Shown in pieces: positions 60,624 through 64,000 of a DNA stretch of 64,000 bases. The position numbers were made by a program, and so were the translations under genes. The DNA is from CAZOWW01 sp964583765 (lineage in GTDB: Bacteria > Actinomycetota > Actinomycetes > Actinomycetales > Kineosporiaceae). Positions within the stretch are counted from its first letter, which is position 1. Each line of letters opens with the position of its first letter. The notes below the pieces were generated by a model. It did no database searches. It saw nothing but the letters and a program-made list of their open reading frames with translations, and was not told where the DNA came from. The stretch is from NCBI GenBank assembly GCA_964583765.1, contig CAZOWW010000003.1:1-64000 (forward strand), in the 5' to 3' direction.

Positions 60624-63602
60624 TCAGTGAAGGAGCACGTTCAGCAGGACGAAGACCACCGGGGCCGAGGGCAACAGGGAGTCGAGGCGGTCCATGACCC
60701 CCCCGTGGCCCGGCAGGATGCTGCTCATGTCCTTGATGCCCAGATCCCGCTTGAGCAGGGACTCGGCCAGGTCACCGAGCGTCGCCGAGACGACGACCGC
60801 GGCTCCGATCACCGCCCCCACCCAGAGCTGGCCGTGCAGCCAGTAGTGGATGCTCGCCGACCCACTGGCCATGCAGGCCACGGTCGACCCGACGAAGCCT
60901 TCCCAGGACTTCTTGGGGCTCACCTTGGGCGCCATCGGGTGCTTGCCGAGCGTGGCGCCCACGGCGTACCCGCCGATGTCGCTGGAGATGGTCACCAGGA
61001 CGAAGACGAGCACCCGCACCGGACCTTCGGAGCTCGCCAGCAGCAGGATCGCGAAGCCTGCGAGGAACGGTACGTAGGCCGCGGTGAACACCCCGGCCGC
61101 CACATCGCGGACTGCTCCCCCGATGCCGTCGATGAGCCGCCACAGCAGCATGCCGAAGGCCGTCAGGGAGAACGAGACGAGCAGCCCCTCCTCACCCGCC
61201 ACGTAGGCGGAGATGAGCATGCCGATCGACCCGACCGCGAGCGGGATCACCGGGATGGTGATGCCCTTGCTGGACACCGCGCCGGCGATCTCCCAGACGC
61301 CCACGACGACCGCGAAGCAGGCCAGACCGATGAAGACCTCCTTGCGGAAGGCAAGGCTGGCGTAGACCGCGCTGCCGAGCAGCAGGCCCACGCCGATGGC
61401 CGCGGGCACGTTGCGCCCGCCTCGGCGCCGCGTCGGCACGGGTGTGGGCGCGGTCACCGGGGGCGTGCGGTCCTTGGCAACCGCCTGCTTCTTGCCCGGC
61501 TTCTCCTTGGGCGCCTTGTCCTTCGCGCCGGAGCCGCGTCCGGACCGGCCGGTCGTCGCCCCGGCGCCGGCGATCGCCTCGTCGAGCGAGGCGAAGACCT
61601 CGTCGTCCACCGCCGGCGGCATCCGCAGCAGGTCCGTCTCCTCGAAGGGATCCGGAGCCGCCGGTGACAGGCGCGAGGGTGGAGCCGGCGGAACGGGGAC
61701 CCCTGCACGGGCGGACGCCGGGGCTCCGCGGCCCTGCTTCTGGCCACCCTTGCGCCCCCGGGCCGACTGGCCGGAGTGCGCGGGCGGGAAGACGTCGTCG
61801 ACGGAGGCGATCTGGATCGTCTGCTCCCCGGTGTCCGGGGTCGCGCCACGGGCAAGAGAGCCGGTTCCGGCAGCGGCGGCCGAGGCGGCCCCGGGGACAG
61901 CGCCCGTGCTCGTGGCCGCCGTTGCGCCTGTGTGCCGACGCCAGGCGGCGGTGTCACCGAACTGATCCCCACCCAGCGGCCCGGTGGCCGGCGAACGGTC
62001 GGACCCCGCCCGGGGCTGGGACAGCCCGCTCGGAACGGACGGCGCGCTCCCCGTGGCACCGCCGCGGGCGATGCCGAGACCGCTGTCCAGGTCGATGAAT
62101 CGATCAGGACCCGACTCCGACGCGGCTGCCGACGGTTCGGACCGCGAGAACCGGGCGGCCACGTCGTCCAGGGCCAGCCAGGAGCCCGTGACCGGATCGA
62201 CCCGTCCGAGCTGGCCGGTGTAGAGCCCCGGCGGCGTGGGGGTCGTTCCCTGGGCGTCGTACCGCACCGTGCCCGCGTCGTACCGACCAGGATCGTGCTC
62301 GACTCCCCGCCGGCTGCTTGGCACCTGGCTCGGTGACGACGGCGGGTACGACGGGGTCCCCGGGTAGGACGAGCCGGCACCCCTGGGGTCCTGGTGGCCG
62401 GCGGGGTTCTGGTACCCACTGGGGTCTTGGTAACCACCGGGGCTCTGGTAGCCACCGGGGCTCTGGGACGACGCACCGGGGAGGGAACCGGTGGCGGGGT
62501 CCCACGGCGCGGTCGAGTCGCGGTACAGCGAGTCGCGGTACGAGGAGCCGCTGCCGGACGACGGGCGATAGGGCGCGGGCTCCGGCGCGGGCGGCCGGAT
62601 CGGGGACGTGTCCAGCGCGTCCGGGTACACCGGGGCCGGAGGGGAGTAGCGAACCGGTCCTGCCGCCGTCGGCGGGTACTGCGAGTAACCCGCACCCGAG
62701 GGAGCGGAACCGCCGTAGCGGGACTCGGCCGCGTAGGGATCGCCGCCGGACCGAGGGCCGGGGGCCGCTCCACCGGACTGCCCGTAGCCGCGGTTGACCG
62801 GATACGAGCCGGTGAAGGGATCGGCGTCGTACCCGAGACGACCGCCGGAGGTCATCGGGCCCGAGGAGGGAGGCGGGTAGGAGCCCGTGGCGGGCGACGC
62901 CGGCGGGTAGGAGCCGGAGTCCCGAGCGCTCGGCAGGTAGGGCTGTGACGGAGCGGCCGGGTAGGACTGGGAGGAAGACGGGTAGGGCTGCGACGGAGCG
63001 GCCGGGTAGGACTGCGACGGGTAGGAGCCCGTCCGGTAGGGATCCGGAGCACCGGAGGTCTCGTACCCTCCGCCGGTCTCCCGGGCCCCGCCGGGCCGCG
63101 ACTCGGCCCTGCGGCCCGTCTCACCCTGCACCGGCTGGGAGCCGGGGACCTGGGGCATGGAACCACTGCGCCCGGCGTCGAACAGTCCGGGACCACCCGG
63201 CGCCGGTCGCGCCGCGGGCGCCCCGAAAGCGCCGGTGTCCGGGGGCGCTGCGGGCGCGCCGAAGGCGGACCCTCCGGAGCCACCCCCGCGTCCTCGGGCC
63301 CACCAGGGCATCGCTCCCTCGGCCGGGGCATCGCCTCTGCCCGCGCCGGGAGCACCACCGCCCGGCCCCTGCCCCGAGGCCGGCCAGCTCGACTGCGCGG
63401 ACCCCTGGGCGGGCGTCGGGTCGGGCCAGGATCCCCGCGACGGCGGGAGGTCCGAGCTCGGCCGGGAAGGCGTCGGCGACTGCACACCGACGATGTCGGC
63501 CCACGACTCGTCCCCGTCCGCGCCTGGCGCGGACGGGGGTTCGGCGCGATCCGGTCGACGGCGACGCAGTGGCTGTTCGCCCGGCCAGGGTCCTTGATCC
63601 AC
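60624..63602 (-). CDS. cdsA: CDP-diacylglycerol synthase with giant disordered N-terminal extension
   Basis: Makes CDP-diacylglycerol from phosphatidate and CTP, the gateway to phospholipids. The last 265 residues are a normal CdsA: eight or so helices starting near residue 727 (NVPAAIGVGLLLGSAVYASLAF), VTISSDIGGYAVGATLGKHP, PKKSWEGFVGS and the family signature LLKRDLGIKDMSSILPGHGG followed by the MDRLDS. The first 725 residues are Pro/Ser/Gly/Tyr-rich low-complexity sequence with repeats (SYPAAPSQPYP, GYQSPGGYQDPSGYQNP). Codon use stays strongly third-position GC throughout, so the region is really coded. GTG 63602 is one base after the frr stop. 992 residues against about 270-400 usual. Confidence 0.9.
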   Translation of the reverse strand: MDQGPWPGEQPLRRRRPDRAEPPSAPGADGDESWADIVGVQSPTPSRPSSDLPPSRGSWPDPTPAQGSAQSSWPASGQGPGGGAPGAGRGDAPAEGAMPWWARGRGGGSGGSAFGAPAAPPDTGAFGAPAARPAPGGPGLFDAGRSGSMPQVPGSQPVQGETGRRAESRPGGARETGGGYETSGAPDPYRTGSYPSQSYPAAPSQPYPSSSQSYPAAPSQPYLPSARDSGSYPPASPATGSYPPPSSGPMTSGGRLGYDADPFTGSYPVNRGYGQSGGAAPGPRSGGDPYAAESRYGGSAPSGAGYSQYPPTAAGPVRYSPPAPVYPDALDTSPIRPPAPEPAPYRPSSGSGSSYRDSLYRDSTAPWDPATGSLPGASSQSPGGYQSPGGYQDPSGYQNPAGHQDPRGAGSSYPGTPSYPPSSPSQVPSSRRGVEHDPGRYDAGTVRYDAQGTTPTPPGLYTGQLGRVDPVTGSWLALDDVAARFSRSEPSAAASESGPDRFIDLDSGLGIARGGATGSAPSVPSGLSQPRAGSDRSPATGPLGGDQFGDTAAWRRHTGATAATSTGAVPGAASAAAAGTGSLARGATPDTGEQTIQIASVDDVFPPAHSGQSARGRKGGQKQGRGAPASARAGVPVPPAPPSRLSPAAPDPFEETDLLRMPPAVDDEVFASLDEAIAGAGATTGRSGRGSGAKDKAPKEKPGKKQAVAKDRTPPVTAPTPVPTRRRGGRNVPAAIGVGLLLGSAVYASLAFRKEVFIGLACFAVVVGVWEIAGAVSSKGITIPVIPLAVGSIGMLISAYVAGEEGLLVSFSLTAFGMLLWRLIDGIGGAVRDVAAGVFTAAYVPFLAGFAILLLASSEGPVRVLVFVLVTISSDIGGYAVGATLGKHPMAPKVSPKKSWEGFVGSTVACMASGSASIHYWLHGQLWVGAVIGAAVVVSATLGDLAESLLKRDLGIKDMSSILPGHGGVMDRLDSLLPSAPVVFVLLNVLLH

Positions 63603-63603
63603 G

Positions 63604-64000
63604 TTATACCTCGAGCAGTTCTGTCTCCTTGTGGCGCAGCAGATCGTCGATGCTCTCGACGTACCGCTTCGTCACCTGCTCCAGCTCCTTCTCGGCCCGT
63701 CCGACCTCGTCCTCGCCGGCCTCGCCGTCCCGCATGATGCGGTCGAGTTCTTCCTTGGCACGCCGGCGCACGTTGCGCACGGAGACCCGTGCGTCCTCCG
63801 CCTTGTGCTTGGCAATCTTGATGTACTCGCGCCGACGTTCCTGGGTGAGTTCAGGCAGGACCACCCGGATGATGGAGCCGTCGTTGCTGGGGTTCACCCC
63901 GAGGTCGGAGTCCCGAAGGGCCCGCTCGATGGCTCCCATCGCGCTGCGGTCATAGGGAGTGATCACCACGACGCGTGCCTCCGGCGTGGCGAACGACGCC
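63604..64000 (-). CDS. frr: Ribosome-recycling factor (N-terminus beyond window edge)
   Basis: Releases ribosomes after termination with EF-G. The visible 132 residues cover FATPEARVVVITPYDRSAMGAIERALRDSDLGVNPSNDGSIIRV, then PELTQERRREYIKIAKHKAEDARVSVRNVRRRAKEELDRIM and the end KRYVESIDDLLRHKETELLEV. All match RRF helices; the missing part is about 50 residues at the N-terminus. It is directly followed by cdsA. Confidence 0.96.
   Translation of the reverse strand, partial: ASFATPEARVVVITPYDRSAMGAIERALRDSDLGVNPSNDGSIIRVVLPELTQERRREYIKIAKHKAEDARVSVRNVRRRAKEELDRIMRDGEAGEDEVGRAEKELEQVTKRYVESIDDLLRHKETELLEV

Overview
The window is dense, very GC-rich DNA. GTG is used often as a start codon, third codon positions are almost all G or C, and Shine-Dalgarno sites are of the GGAGG type. 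Gene order is that of an actinomycete chromosome. On the minus strand the conserved blocks read frr-cdsA, rlmN, dxr-rseP-ispG-GNAT-proS, rimP-nusA-ylxR-infB, ylxP, rbfA-truB-ribF, rpsO-pnp-M16 peptidase, dapB, thyX and dapA. The family or genus cannot be fixed from sequence alone. No tRNA, rRNA, CRISPR array, transposase or phage gene was recognised.

Region by region. 1-8.5 kb: lysine/diaminopimelate genes (dapA, dapB), flavin-dependent thymidylate synthase thyX, an inserted azlCD-type exporter pair, an M16 peptidase, pnp and rpsO. 8.5-20.7 kb: translation and ribosome-maturation genes (ribF, truB, rbfA, ylxP, infB, ylxR, nusA, rimP), a divergent ferritin-like lipoprotein and proS. 20.9-25.9 kb: a GNAT protein and the MEP-isoprenoid genes ispG and dxr around the site-2 protease rseP. 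26.0-29.0 kb: a marR/mmpL divergent pair with a readable promoter and a palindromic operator.

29.1-51.2 kb is the main metabolic locus, apparently for uptake and breakdown of polyamines and GABA. It holds a succinate-semialdehyde dehydrogenase, an EAL-GAF cyclic-di-GMP phosphodiesterase, a saccharopine-dehydrogenase-like protein, an APC permease, an MmsA-type CoA-acylating semialdehyde dehydrogenase, a DadA-like FAD oxidoreductase coupled to a potDABC importer, two paralogous aminobutyraldehyde dehydrogenases, an Lrp regulator coupled to a class III aminotransferase, and a second FAD oxidoreductase. Together they could take putrescine/spermidine through amino-aldehydes and omega-amino acids to succinate (C4 branch) and acetyl-CoA (C3 branch). 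This pathway is inferred from families and context.

51.2-64 kb: a Ca2+/H+ antiporter, a DrrAB-like exporter, a DivIVA-domain protein, rlmN, a divergent phosphoketolase, an orphan Phd-type antitoxin, a CdsA with a disordered N-terminal extension of about 725 residues, and the end of frr.

Two sequence-level patterns stand out. First, short tandem duplications (about 16-24 bp, 2-6 copies) sit at or just after stop codons in at least ten places, often with the TGA inside the unit; in-frame versions expand protein tails and loops. Second, strong GC-rich hairpins without U-tracts lie between convergent genes. A pair of inverted 15-bp operator-like elements lies upstream of the first aminobutyraldehyde dehydrogenase.
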